This document shows, in pieces, positions 8,523-16,775 of a DNA stretch of 64,000 nucleotides; the first letter of the stretch is position 1, and every line of letters begins with the position of its first letter. Below the pieces are notes generated by a model. The model made no database searches. It was given only the letters and a program-made list of their open reading frames with translations, and was not told the origin of the DNA. Source of the stretch: Streptomyces sp. NBC_00510 (lineage in GTDB: Bacteria; Actinomycetota; Actinomycetes; Streptomycetales; Streptomycetaceae); assembly GCA_036013505.1 (NCBI GenBank), contig CP107851.1, positions 5,172,001 to 5,236,000 of the forward strand. The letters run 5' to 3'. Both the position numbers and the translations under genes were made by a program.

Positions 8523-8740
8523 CCCGCGGCCTCGCGGCACTGGCCGTGGCCGCGGCGGCCTGCGCGGGACTGCTCACCGCCTGCGGCCCGTCCGGCGGTT
8601 CCGCCTCGGCCCCGACCGCCCCGGCCACCGCGCCCGCGGGCGACGCCCCGGCAGCTCCGTCGGACCTCTCCCACATCGTCGACGACGCGGAGAGCGCGGC
8701 CGCCGCGGCGGACGCCGACGCGGCGCGCGGGGACGGCTGA
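8519..8740 (+). CDS. very small lipoprotein
   Basis: This 73-residue product consists almost entirely of a lipoprotein signal (lipobox LLTAC, lipidation at Cys22) and an Ala/Pro/Thr-rich mature tail. The tail ends in an acidic, Ala-Asp-rich helix. The GTG at 8519 overlaps the stop of the preceding gene (GTGA), indicating translational coupling. It has no recognisable domain. Codon use is normal for the genome, and the coupling argues that it is real despite its length. The stop codon abuts the end of the convergent prs-like gene. Confidence 0.6.
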   Translation: MTRGLAALAVAAAACAGLLTACGPSGGSASAPTAPATAPAGDAPAAPSDLSHIVDDAESAAAAADADAARGDG

Positions 8741-9685
8741 TCAGGCCGGGTCGAACAGGGCGCTGACCGACTCGCCGTCGTGGATCCGCCGCACGGCCTC
8801 GGCCAGGGCGGGCGCCACGGAGAGCACCCGCAGCTTCTCCGTGTGCTGCTCCTCCGGCACGGGCACCGTGTTGGTGCACACGATCTCCAGCACGTCCGGC
8901 TGCTCCGACAGGCGTTTGAGGGCGCCCGCCGCGAACAGGCCGTGCGTGCAGGCGACGCGGACCGAACGGGCGCCGAGCTCCCGCAGCCGCGCCAGCAGTT
9001 CCAGGACCGTGCTGCCCTTGGCGATCTCGTCGTCCAGGACGATCACGTCCCGGCCGGCGACCTCGCCGATCACCGATCCGATGCTGACCCGGTCGTCGGC
9101 GAACCGCTGCTTGGCCCCGGCCGCGACCTGCACCCCCAGCATCCGGGCGAAGGCGGCCGCCTCCTTGGCGTTGCCCAGGTCCGGGGAGACGACCGTGGTG
9201 CGCGACAGGTCGTTGCCGCGGAAGTGGGCGGCCAGCTCGCGCAGCGCGTGCAGGTGGTCGACGGGGACGCTGAAGAAGCCGTGCACCTGCGGGGAGTGCA
9301 GGGTCATGGTGAGCACCCGGCTCGCGCCCGCCGCGACCAGCAGGTCGGCGACGAGACGCCCCCCGATCGAGATCCGGGGGGCGTCCTTCTTGTCCGAGCG
9401 CGCGTAGGCGTAGTGCGGCATGACGACCGTGATCCGGCCCGCGGAGGCGCCCCGTGCGGCGTCGCACATCAGCAGCAGCTCCACCAGGTGCTCCTGGACC
9501 GGGGCGACCAGCGGCTGGATCAGGAAGACGTCCCGTTCGCGGCAGTTGGCCTGCAACTGCACTTCCAGGCAGTCGTTGGCGAAGCGGCTGACGCGCGCCG
9601 GGCTGAGCGACACGCCCAGATGGGCGCAGAGCTCCGAGGCCAGTCGAGGGTGGGCACTGCCGCTGAAGACCGCGATGTCGCGCAC
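8741..9685 (-). CDS. ribose-phosphate pyrophosphokinase (PRPP synthetase) family
   Basis: The 314-residue protein follows the Prs fold of two phosphoribosyltransferase-like halves. Its N-terminal strand is IAVFSGSAHPRLASELC. PHYAYARSDKKDAPRISIGG corresponds to the PxxxYARQDRK region of canonical enzymes. VSPDLGNAKEA and a PRPP-loop-like VIVLDDEIAKGSTVLEL follow. The loop carries KGST where typical class I enzymes have TGGT, and the flexible-loop Lys-Arg-Arg is replaced by AKQRF. This is therefore probably a paralogue of the housekeeping enzyme. The reaction would make PRPP from ribose-5-phosphate and ATP. The gene sits 9 bp downstream of the threonine-synthase-like gene on the same strand, so an operon is likely. 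The GTG start has no obvious alternative. Confidence 0.8.
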   Translation of the reverse strand: MRDIAVFSGSAHPRLASELCAHLGVSLSPARVSRFANDCLEVQLQANCRERDVFLIQPLVAPVQEHLVELLLMCDAARGASAGRITVVMPHYAYARSDKKDAPRISIGGRLVADLLVAAGASRVLTMTLHSPQVHGFFSVPVDHLHALRELAAHFRGNDLSRTTVVSPDLGNAKEAAAFARMLGVQVAAGAKQRFADDRVSIGSVIGEVAGRDVIVLDDEIAKGSTVLELLARLRELGARSVRVACTHGLFAAGALKRLSEQPDVLEIVCTNTVPVPEEQHTEKLRVLSVAPALAEAVRRIHDGESVSALFDPA

Positions 9686-9694
9686 GGGGTCATC

Positions 9695-10912
9695 CTAGGG
9701 GCCGGGTTCACCCAGACGGTGCAGCACGGTGTCCCAGTCGGGGGCGAGCGGCGGCACCCGCAGGGTTCCCACTCCGATGTCCTTGAAGCCGCTGGACGTC
9801 GACACGCACACCACCGGGCCGTCGAAGCGGTTAGCGCCGTACTGGCGGAGCCCGGCCAGCCCGGCCGCGGCGGACAGCTCCGTCCACAGGCCCGCGCGGG
9901 CCAGCTCGGCGCGCGCCGCCGCCAGTTCGGCGTCGGTGACGAGCAGGGCCTCGCCGCCGCTGTCACGTATCGCCGGGACCCCGCGGTAACTCCCCACCTG
10001 GCAGGCGATGGAGTAGGCGGCCGTCGGGGCGACCGGCACGGTGACCGCGGGCAGCCCCCGGCGGAGGGCGGCGGCGAGCGGGCCGCCCGCGGCGGGCTCG
10101 CAGCTGAACAGGCGCGGGACGGCGGAGGTGAGGCCGAGGCGGCGGAGTTCGGCGAAGCCCTTGGCGACGTCGAAGAGCAGCTCCCCGTAGCCGGTGGGGA
10201 CGAACACCGCCGCGGGGACGCCGACGTCACCGAAGACCTCGTACGCGACGGTCTTGTAGCCCTCCGCCCCGAAGGGGTGCCCGGTGTGCGTCGGGGTGAG
10301 GTTGCTCACCGGGTGGAGGCCGTATTCCTCGCTGATGCGGCGGACCAGCGGCCAGCGCGCCTCCACGGGCACGGGCAGCACCTCGGCGCCGTAGGCGTGC
10401 AGGAAGGAGACGACCGCCGGGGGTGCCTGCGGGGAGGTGAGGACGACGCAGCGCAGCCCGGCCCGGGCGGCGTACGCGGCGGCGGAGGCACCGTGGTTGC
10501 CGGAGGAGGCGACGACGACGCCGGGCGCGCCGCAGGCGAGGGCCGCGCTGACCGTGCAGCGGTTGAGGCGGTCCTTGTGGCTCCAGGTCGGATTGCGCGA
10601 CTCGTCCTTGACCAGGACCCCGCCGCCCAGGTCGACCAGCGGGGTGCCGCCCTCGCCCAGTCCCGGCGCCGTGAGCGGCGGCAGCAGGGGCGCCCAGCGG
10701 TCCAGGCCGTGCCGGGGGGTGGCGCCCGGGGCGCCCGCGGCGCCGAACAGGCCGTCCGGGACGCGGTCGTAGGCGTAGTCGACCTCGACGGGGTAGGAGA
10801 CGGTGTCCGTGCTGGTCCGCGGGCAGCCTTCCGTCAGCGGCGGCCACAGGGGGTAGCCGACGGCGGGGTCACCGAGCGAACGCTGGCCGACGGCCAGGGA
10901 GTCCGTTGCCAC
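9695..10912 (-). CDS. threonine synthase-like PLP enzyme
   Basis: This 405-residue protein belongs to fold-type II pyridoxal-phosphate enzymes. The PLP lysine is in NPTWSHKDRLNR, followed by VVVASSGNHGASAAAY, which holds the cofactor phosphate and ring. The C-terminal half has VFVPTGYGELLFDVAKGF. The layout is that of threonine synthase, which makes L-threonine from O-phosphohomoserine; other beta- or gamma-replacement activities cannot be excluded. The chosen GTG is leaderless: a TACGCT box (complement of 10920-10925) ends 7 nt before it and there is no ribosome site. It diverges from the cobalamin gene cobL with 102 bp between starts. Confidence 0.75.
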   Translation of the reverse strand: MATDSLAVGQRSLGDPAVGYPLWPPLTEGCPRTSTDTVSYPVEVDYAYDRVPDGLFGAAGAPGATPRHGLDRWAPLLPPLTAPGLGEGGTPLVDLGGGVLVKDESRNPTWSHKDRLNRCTVSAALACGAPGVVVASSGNHGASAAAYAARAGLRCVVLTSPQAPPAVVSFLHAYGAEVLPVPVEARWPLVRRISEEYGLHPVSNLTPTHTGHPFGAEGYKTVAYEVFGDVGVPAAVFVPTGYGELLFDVAKGFAELRRLGLTSAVPRLFSCEPAAGGPLAAALRRGLPAVTVPVAPTAAYSIACQVGSYRGVPAIRDSGGEALLVTDAELAAARAELARAGLWTELSAAAGLAGLRQYGANRFDGPVVCVSTSSGFKDIGVGTLRVPPLAPDWDTVLHRLGEPGP

Positions 10913-10919
10913 GCGTCCG

Positions 10920-10925
10920 AGCGTA
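10920..10925 (-). promoter_or_regulatory. -10 box for the threonine-synthase-like operon
   Basis: Read on the minus strand this is TACGCT, matching TANNNT, and it ends 7 nt before the GTG at 10912. That gives a leaderless transcript. A perfect palindrome (CCCCGGG-CCCGGGG, 10930-10943) lies just upstream, inside the 102-bp divergent region shared with cobL, and could hold a regulator. On the plus strand a TAGAGT at 10962-10967 is a candidate -10 box for cobL. Confidence 0.4.
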
Positions 10926-11014
10926 GTGGCCCCGGGCCCGGGGCTCACCTGGCACTTCACGTAGAGTGCGGCTGCTGTGCGCGACCGTTCCCGCCGACCT
11001 CCGAGGTGACCGTG

Positions 11015-12256
11015 ATGGACGACGACGCGTCCGCCCCCGTGGCCGTCGTCGGGATCGGCGCCGACGGCTGGGCCGGGCTGCCCGCGGCGTCGCGGGAGGC
11101 GCTCACCGGGGCCGGGGTCGTCCTCGGCGGCCCGCGCCAGCTGGAGCTGCTGCCCCCCGAGGTGACCGCCGAGCGGGTCGCCTGGCCGTCGCCGCTGCGG
11201 CCGGCCGTGCCGGGGCTGATCGCCGCGCACGCGGGGCGGCGGATCGCGGTGCTGGCCAGCGGTGACCCCATGTTCCACGGCATCGGCCGGACCCTCACCG
11301 AGGTGCTGGGAGCGGACCGCCTCCGGGTGCTGCCCCACCCCTCCTCGGTGTCGTACGCCTGCGCGCGGCTCGGCTGGGCGGTGGAGGACACCGACGTGGT
11401 GAGCCTGGTCGGGAGGCCACCGGCCACGCTGGCGGGCGCGCTGTACGACGGACGCCGGGTGCTGGTGCTGAGCCGGGACGCTGACACCCCGGCCGCGGTG
11501 GCCGGGCTGCTGCGCGAACGGGGCTACGGCGTCAGCCGGTTGCGGGTGCTGGAGCAGCTGGGCTCGCCCCGCGAACGGATCCTGGACGGCACCGCCGGCG
11601 ACTGGCCGCACCCGCCCGGCGATCCGCTGAACGTCGTCGCGGTCGAGTGCGCCGCGGAGCCGGCGGCCGCACCGCGGCTGGGCCTGGTCCCCGGGCTGCC
11701 CGACGGCGCGTACGAGCACGACGGGCAGCTCACCAAGCGCCACGTACGGGCCGCGACCCTGGCCGCGCTCGCGCCCGCGCCCGGCGAGCTGCTGTGGGAC
11801 GTGGGCGGCGGCTCGGGCTCGATCGCCGTCGAGTGGATGCGGGCGCACCGCACCTGCCGCGCGGTCACCGTGGAACGCGACGCCGTCCGCGCGGAGCGCA
11901 TCGCCCGGAACGCGGCCGCGCTCGGCGTCCCGGCACTGCGGGTGGTGACCGGCGCCGCCCCTGCCGCGCTGGACGGACTGCCCGTCCCCGACGCCGTCTT
12001 CGTCGGCGGCGGGCTTACCGCGCCCGGCCTCCTGGAGGCTTGCTGGGCGGCCCTGCGGCCGGGCGGGCGGCTGGTCGCCAACACCGTCACGCTGGAGTCC
12101 GAGGCCCTGCTCGCGCGGTGGTACGCGCGGCACGGGGGCGAACTCGTCCGGCTCGCCGTCGCGCACGCCGCCCCGGTCGGCGGCTTCACGGGCTGGCGCC
12201 AAGCCATGCCCGTCACCCAGTGGTCCGCCGTCAAACCCGCGGGAGTGCAGCCATGA
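11015..12256 (+). CDS. cobL: precorrin-6Y C5,15-methyltransferase (CbiE-CbiT fusion)
   Basis: The 413-residue protein fuses a CbiE-type tetrapyrrole methylase (about residues 8-205) to a CbiT-type SAM methyltransferase (about 215-400). The first half has VVGIGADGWAGL and VLASGDPMFHGIG. The second has the SAM site LWDVGGGSGSIAVEWMRA. The enzyme methylates C5 and C15 of the corrin ring and decarboxylates the C12 acetate side chain, giving precorrin-8X. CCGAGG at 11001-11006 supports the ATG at 11015, although GTG codons three and one codons earlier are in frame. The stop overlaps the cobM start (ATGA), so the two genes form an operon. Confidence 0.93.
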   Translation: MDDDASAPVAVVGIGADGWAGLPAASREALTGAGVVLGGPRQLELLPPEVTAERVAWPSPLRPAVPGLIAAHAGRRIAVLASGDPMFHGIGRTLTEVLGADRLRVLPHPSSVSYACARLGWAVEDTDVVSLVGRPPATLAGALYDGRRVLVLSRDADTPAAVAGLLRERGYGVSRLRVLEQLGSPRERILDGTAGDWPHPPGDPLNVVAVECAAEPAAAPRLGLVPGLPDGAYEHDGQLTKRHVRAATLAALAPAPGELLWDVGGGSGSIAVEWMRAHRTCRAVTVERDAVRAERIARNAAALGVPALRVVTGAAPAALDGLPVPDAVFVGGGLTAPGLLEACWAALRPGGRLVANTVTLESEALLARWYARHGGELVRLAVAHAAPVGGFTGWRQAMPVTQWSAVKPAGVQP

Positions 12257-13023
12257 CCGTCCACTTCATCGGCGCCGGACCCGGCGCCGCCGACCTGATC
12301 ACCCTGCGCGGCCTGCGGATCCTGGCGGCCAGCAAGGTGTGCCTCTACGCCGGGAGCCTCGTCCCCCGCGAACTGCTCGCCGAGTGCCCGCCGGACGCCC
12401 GGCTCGTGGACACGGCGCAGCTCACCCTCGACCAGATCACGCGGGAGCTGGTCCGCGCCCACGAGGAGGGCCACGACGTGGCCCGGCTGCACTCCGGCGA
12501 CCCCTCCGTGTTCAGCGCCGTCGCCGAGCAGATGCGCCGCCTCGACGCGGCCGGCGTCCCGTACGACGTCGTCCCCGGCGTCCCCGCCTTCGCGGCGGCC
12601 GCCGCGGCCCTGAAGCGGGAGCTGACGGTGCCGACCGTCGGCCAGACCGTCATCCTCACCCGGATCGCGCAGCAGGCCACGCCCATGCCGGAGGGGGAGG
12701 ACCTGGCGACGCTGGGCCGCAGCGGCGCGCTGATCGTGCTGCACCTGGCGGCCCGCTACGTCGACCGCGTCGTGGCCGAACTCACCCCGCACTACGGGGC
12801 CGACTGCCCGGCGGCCGTCGTCGCGATGGCTTCGCGCCCCGACGAACTGGTGCTGCGCGGGACGCTCGACGACATCGCGGAGCAGGTCAAGGCGGCCGGT
12901 GTGGTCCGCACCGCGGTCATCATCGTCGGCCGCACGCTGGGCGCGGAGCAGTTCCGCGACAGCCACCTGTACTCGGCCGAGCGCGTCCACCGCCACGCGG
13001 CGGACTGCGGCGCATCCTCCTAG
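12253..13023 (+). CDS. cobM: precorrin-4 C11-methyltransferase
   Basis: This 256-residue tetrapyrrole methylase starts with the family signature MTVHFIGAGPGAADLITLRG. It carries YAGSLVPRELL, LHSGDPSVFSAVAEQM and VPGVPAFAAAAAALKREL, all typical of CobM/CbiF. It transfers a methyl group from S-adenosylmethionine to C11 of precorrin-4 to give precorrin-5, the step before ring contraction is completed by deacylation. Its start is coupled to cobL by a 4-bp overlap. The length is normal for the family. The gene is followed by a decayed DUF3224 gene on the opposite strand. Confidence 0.93.
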   Translation: MTVHFIGAGPGAADLITLRGLRILAASKVCLYAGSLVPRELLAECPPDARLVDTAQLTLDQITRELVRAHEEGHDVARLHSGDPSVFSAVAEQMRRLDAAGVPYDVVPGVPAFAAAAAALKRELTVPTVGQTVILTRIAQQATPMPEGEDLATLGRSGALIVLHLAARYVDRVVAELTPHYGADCPAAVVAMASRPDELVLRGTLDDIAEQVKAAGVVRTAVIIVGRTLGAEQFRDSHLYSAERVHRHAADCGASS

Positions 13024-13041
13024 CGGTTCCCGCTCGGGGCC

Positions 13042-13342
13042 TCAGCCGAGGTCGTGGTCGAACCGGATCCGTTGGGTGCCGTCCTCGTCGATCGCGAGCC
13101 CGGCCGGTGCCGGTGATGCCGGTCGGTGCGGCGGTGCCGCTCGTGGGGACGACGACGGAGAACCCGGCGGCGCGCTCGCTTCCGGAGGCCGTCGCCGGGT
13201 GCGAGAAGTCGAAGGTGCCCTCGCCCTCGAAGGGCTTCCCGATCGTGGCGACCCCGACCGGGGTCCCGGTGGTCACGGGCGGCCCCGGCACGAGCCCGGT
13301 CGGCACGAATGCCGTGACGGTGAACGTTCCCGCGGCTCTCAC
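13042..13342 (-). pseudogene. broken DUF3224-family gene
   Basis: A GTG at 13342 opens MRAAGTFTVTAFVPTG, then VGVATIGKPFEGE, GTFDFSHPATASGSERA, SVVVPTSGTA and GITGTG. In the next frame the sequence continues as GLAIDEDGTQRIRFDHDL and reaches a TGA at 13042-13044. These blocks match, in order, the usual DUF3224 fold, a small beta-barrel of about 125-130 residues. Two lesions are visible. About 30-40 residues of the normal middle are absent between FEGE and GTFDF. One extra C near 13097-13101 puts the last 20 codons out of frame. The original function of the family is unknown. A sequencing error could explain the frameshift but not the deletion. Confidence 0.65.
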
Positions 13343-13381
13343 GCGTCGAGCCCGGCGACGGGGCCGGCTCCGCGCGGCGGG

Positions 13382-14482
13382 TCAGCCGGTGCGGCCGACG
13401 ATCGTCCCGGCGCGGTCGATGCAGATGACGTCGACGGCGACGGGTGCCTCGCGCAGGACGCCGACGGCGGTGCGGCGGGCGGCCTCGGCGACCAGGTCGC
13501 CGAGGGGTACGCCGTGGGCGAGGCACGACTGGACGGCCTGGAGGCCGGTGTTGGCGGTGGCGACGGCCTCGGCCAGGGCCTCGTCGGCGCCGCCGCGGCG
13601 GGCCAGGTCCGCGAGGAAGGCCTTGTCGACCTGCGAGCGGGAGGAGTGCAGGTCGAGGTGTCCGGCGGCCAGCTTGGACAGCTTGGCGAAGCCGCCCGCG
13701 AGGGTGAGCCGCGGCACCGGGTGGCGGCGCAGGTACTTCAGCACGGCGCCCGCGAAGTCCCCCATGTCCAGCAGCGCGTCCTCGGGCAGCCCGTGCACGG
13801 CGACGGCGACCTTCTCCGACGTCGACCCCGTGCAGCCCGCGACGTGGGTGCGGCCCGCCGCCCGTGCCACGTCCACCCCGCGCCGGATGCTGTCGATCCA
13901 CGCCGAGCAGGAGTAGGGCACGACGATGCCGGTGGTGCCGAGCACCGACAGCCCGCCGAGGATGCCGAGCCGCGGGTTCCACGTGCTGCGCGCCAGCTCC
14001 TCGCCGTCGTCGATGGAGACGGTGATCTCGGCGTCGCAGGCGGCGCCGCGGCGGGCCGCGACCTCGGCGAGGTGGTCGCGCATCATCGTGCGCGGGACGG
14101 GGTTGACGGCGGGCTCGCCGACGGCGAGCGGGAGCCCGGGCCGGGTGACGGTGCCGACGCCGGGGCCGGCGCGGAAGACGACCCCGCTGCCCGGGGCGCC
14201 GTGGCGCACGGTGGCCCGGACGAGCGCGCCGTGGGTGACGTCGGGGTCGTCCCCGGCGTCCTTGACGACGCCGGCGGTGGCCCAGCCGGGGCCGCGCTCC
14301 TCCACCGCGAGGGCGAAGGCGGGGCGCTGCCCCTTTGGCAGGGTGATCGTCACCGGGTCGGGGAACTCGCCGCCCAGCAGGGCGGTGTACGCGGCGGTGG
14401 CGGCCGCCGTCGCGCAGGCGCCGGTGGTCCAGCCGTGCCGCAGCCCGGTCCGCTCCAGCTGGGCGCTCCGGCCGCCACTCAC
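13382..14482 (-). CDS. cbiD: precorrin-5/cobalt-precorrin-5B C1-methyltransferase (CbiD)
   Basis: The 366-residue protein shows the CbiD hallmark RHGWTTGACATAAATAAY near its N-terminus, VTITLPKGQRP, and later YSCSAWIDSIRRGVDVARA and GCTGSTSE. CbiD methylates C1 of the contracted corrin ring; it belongs to the route in which cobalt is inserted early, where it does the job CobF does in the aerobic route. Its presence beside the aerobic genes cobG and cobN is noted separately. The GTG at 14482 fits the family start; it has no ribosome site and lies 21 bp from the divergent cobK start. Confidence 0.9.
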   Translation of the reverse strand: MSGGRSAQLERTGLRHGWTTGACATAAATAAYTALLGGEFPDPVTITLPKGQRPAFALAVEERGPGWATAGVVKDAGDDPDVTHGALVRATVRHGAPGSGVVFRAGPGVGTVTRPGLPLAVGEPAVNPVPRTMMRDHLAEVAARRGAACDAEITVSIDDGEELARSTWNPRLGILGGLSVLGTTGIVVPYSCSAWIDSIRRGVDVARAAGRTHVAGCTGSTSEKVAVAVHGLPEDALLDMGDFAGAVLKYLRRHPVPRLTLAGGFAKLSKLAAGHLDLHSSRSQVDKAFLADLARRGGADEALAEAVATANTGLQAVQSCLAHGVPLGDLVAEAARRTAVGVLREAPVAVDVICIDRAGTIVGRTG

Positions 14483-14491
14483 GGCGCCCCG

Positions 14492-14497
14492 TAGGGT
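14492..14497 (+). promoter_or_regulatory. -10 box for leaderless cobK
   Basis: TAGGGT matches TANNNT and ends 6 nt before the GTG at 14504, so the transcript should begin at the start codon. The whole cbiD-cobK intergenic region is only 21 bp. The -35 region of cobK must therefore lie inside the cbiD coding sequence. Confidence 0.5.
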
Positions 14498-14503
14498 GCG
14501 GGG

Positions 14504-15262
14504 GTGACCGGCAGACAGCAGCACGTCCTCGTCCTGGGCGGCACCACGGAGGGCCGCCGACTCGCGGAGGCGCTGGCCGCCGAGCCGGCGGCGTGGCGGG
14601 TCACCAGCTCGCTCGCGGGGCGGGTGGAGCGGCCCCGGCTGCCGCCGGGGGAGGTGCGCACCGGCGGCTTCGGCGGCCCGGCGGGGCTCGCGGCGTGGCT
14701 GCGCGCGCACACGGTCGACGTGGTCATCGACGCCACCCATCCTTTCGCCGGGACGATGTCCTTCAACGCCGCCGAGGCGGCCTCGGCCACCCATGTTCCC
14801 CTGCTCGCGCTGCGGCGCCCCGGGTGGGTCGCCGGTCCCGGCGACCGCCGGTACCCGGTGGCCTCACTGGCGGAGGCGGCCCGGGTGCTGCCGGAGCTCG
14901 GGCGGCGGGTCTTCCTCACCACGGGCCGTACGGGGCTGGCGGCCTTCGCGGGGGTCACGGACCTGTGGTTCCTGGTGCGTTCGGTGGACGGCCCGCAGCC
15001 GCCGCACCCGCCGCGGATGGAGGTGCTGCTGGACCGGGGCCCGTTCACCCTGGACGGGGAGCGGGAGCTGATGCGCCGGCACCGCGTCGACGTGCTGGTC
15101 ACCAAGGACAGCGGCGGCACCGCCACCGCGCCCAAGCTCGCGGCCGCCCGCGAACTGGGCCTGCCCGTGGTCGTCGTGGAGCGCCCGCCGGTCCCGGAGG
15201 GCGTCCCCGTCGTCCCGGACGTGCCGGGCGCGCTGGAGTGGCTCCGCGCGCGCACGGCCTGA
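14504..15262 (+). CDS. cobK: precorrin-6A reductase
   Basis: This 252-residue protein begins with VLVLGGTTEGRRLAEAL, the nucleotide-binding start of CobK/CbiJ reductases. It contains VVIDATHPFAGTMSFNA, LLALRRPGW, VFLTTGRTGLAAF and VLVTKDSGG, all in the family order. The enzyme uses NADPH to reduce the macrocycle of precorrin-6A to precorrin-6B (precorrin-6Y). The length is normal. It lies on the plus strand between two minus-strand cob genes and is apparently expressed from its own leaderless promoter. Confidence 0.9.
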   Translation: MTGRQQHVLVLGGTTEGRRLAEALAAEPAAWRVTSSLAGRVERPRLPPGEVRTGGFGGPAGLAAWLRAHTVDVVIDATHPFAGTMSFNAAEAASATHVPLLALRRPGWVAGPGDRRYPVASLAEAARVLPELGRRVFLTTGRTGLAAFAGVTDLWFLVRSVDGPQPPHPPRMEVLLDRGPFTLDGERELMRRHRVDVLVTKDSGGTATAPKLAAARELGLPVVVVERPPVPEGVPVVPDVPGALEWLRARTA

Positions 15263-15278
15263 ACGGGGGTCCCGGGCG

Positions 15279-16775
15279 TCAGGCCGGGTAGCGCCGCGGC
15301 GTCCACACCACCGTGGTGCCGTCGCCGCGCCGCACCGCCCTGGTCTGCGACGAGCCGACGAGCAGCACGCACCGCATGTCGACGGTCGCCGGGTCCAGGT
15401 CCTCCAGCGTCGTGACCCGTACGGCCTGCTCGGGTCCGCCGACGTCCCGCGCGACGACCACGGGCGTCCCCGGCACACGCCCCTCCCGGAGCACCTTCAG
15501 CGCGGTCTCCAGTTGCGTCCTGCGGCTGTGGGAGGCCGGGTTGTAGAGCGCGAGCACGAGGTCGGCGGCGGTGGCGGCGCGCAGCCGTTCCTCGACGACC
15601 GTCCAGGGCTTGAGCCGGTCCGACAGCGACACGACCGCGTAGTCGTGACCGAGGGGCGCCCCCGCGAGCGCCGCGGCCGACTGGGCGGCGGTGATGCCGG
15701 GCACGACCCGTACGCGGACGCCGAGGTAGGGATCGGCGGAGGCGGCCTCCAGCACGGCCGTGGCCATGGCGAAGACGCCCGGGTCGCCCGAGGACACCAC
15801 GGCGACCTTCCGCCCTCGCCGGGCGAGGTCGAGGGCGAACTCGGCGCGTTCGGCCTCGACGCGGTTGTCGGAGGCGTGCCGCGACTGCCCGGGGCGGACC
15901 GGGACGCGGTCCATGTAGGCGGTGTAGCCGACGAGTTCGTCCGCCCCGGCGAGCGCGGACCTCGCCTCCGGCGTCAGCCACATCGGGCCGGCCGGGCCGA
16001 GCCCGACGACCACGACCTCGCCGTCCGCCGGGGACGGGTCGGGGGCGGGCCGTTCGTCGACGCGGCTGGGCAGCACGGCGACGGCGAAGTAGGGCACCGA
16101 CTCCGGGTCGACGTCGGCCAGCATCTCCAGGCGCTCGGCGTCCATCGTGGCCCGCTCGACGTAGTGCGCGTCCGCCAGCCGTCCGGCGGTCTCCAGGGCC
16201 CGGCGCACGGCGGGGAAGGTGCGGCCGAGCTTCATCACGGCCGCCGCGTCGGCGGTCGCGAGCCGGGCCGCCAGTTCCTCCTCCGGCAGCGTGCCGGGGA
16301 GGATCGTCAGGACTTCCTCGCCCTCCACCAGGGGCCGCCCGATGCGGGCGGCGGCCGCGCTGACGGAGGTGACGCCGGGGATCACCTCGGCCGGGTAGCG
16401 GTCGGCGAGCCGCTTGTGCATGTGCATGTACGAGCCGTAGAAGAGCGGGTCGCCCTCGGCGAGCACGGCGACCGTGCGCCCCGCGTCCAGGTGCGCGGCG
16501 AGCAGTTCGGCGGACTCGGCGTAGAAGTCGTCCAACGCGCCCCGGTAGCCGCCCGGATGGTCGGTGGTCTCCGTCGTGATGGGGTACATCAACCGCTCCT
16601 CGATCTGCTCGGGGCGGATGTGCGCCGCGGCGATCGAGCGGGCGATGCTGCGGCCGTGCCGGGCGCAGTGGTACGCGATGACGTCGGCGGAGCGGATGAC
16701 CTCCACGGCCCGCACGGTCATCAGGGAGGGGTCGCCGGGGCCGAGGCCCACTCCGTAGAGGCGGCCGGTGGTCAT
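15279..16775 (-). CDS. cobIJ: fused precorrin-2 C20- and precorrin-3B C17-methyltransferase
   Basis: This 498-residue protein joins two tetrapyrrole methylases. The N-terminal half (about 1-245) is CobI-like, with LYGVGLGPGDPSLMTVRA, IAYHCARHGRSIAR and VLAEGDPLFYGSYMHMH; it methylates precorrin-2 at C20. The C-terminal half (about 250-498) is CobJ-like, with VVVVGLGPAGPMWLTPEA, VVSSGDPGVFAMA and LYNPASHSRR; it methylates C17 during ring contraction. Such CobIJ fusions are the actinobacterial norm. The ATG at 16775 overlaps the cobH stop (ATGA), so cobG-cobH-cobIJ are coupled in one operon. Confidence 0.93.
   Translation of the reverse strand: MTTGRLYGVGLGPGDPSLMTVRAVEVIRSADVIAYHCARHGRSIARSIAAAHIRPEQIEERLMYPITTETTDHPGGYRGALDDFYAESAELLAAHLDAGRTVAVLAEGDPLFYGSYMHMHKRLADRYPAEVIPGVTSVSAAAARIGRPLVEGEEVLTILPGTLPEEELAARLATADAAAVMKLGRTFPAVRRALETAGRLADAHYVERATMDAERLEMLADVDPESVPYFAVAVLPSRVDERPAPDPSPADGEVVVVGLGPAGPMWLTPEARSALAGADELVGYTAYMDRVPVRPGQSRHASDNRVEAERAEFALDLARRGRKVAVVSSGDPGVFAMATAVLEAASADPYLGVRVRVVPGITAAQSAAALAGAPLGHDYAVVSLSDRLKPWTVVEERLRAATAADLVLALYNPASHSRRTQLETALKVLREGRVPGTPVVVARDVGGPEQAVRVTTLEDLDPATVDMRCVLLVGSSQTRAVRRGDGTTVVWTPRRYPA

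Noticed and set aside
8780..11014. Long plus-strand N-terminal extension of cobL
   Set aside because: It is antisense to the prs-like and threonine-synthase-like genes; cobL homology begins at about 11015.
12920..13342. Intact 140-residue protein from the DUF3224-like frame
   Set aside because: After GITGTG the frame turns into Arg/Pro-rich sequence and runs antisense into cobM; the natural C-terminus is in the next frame.
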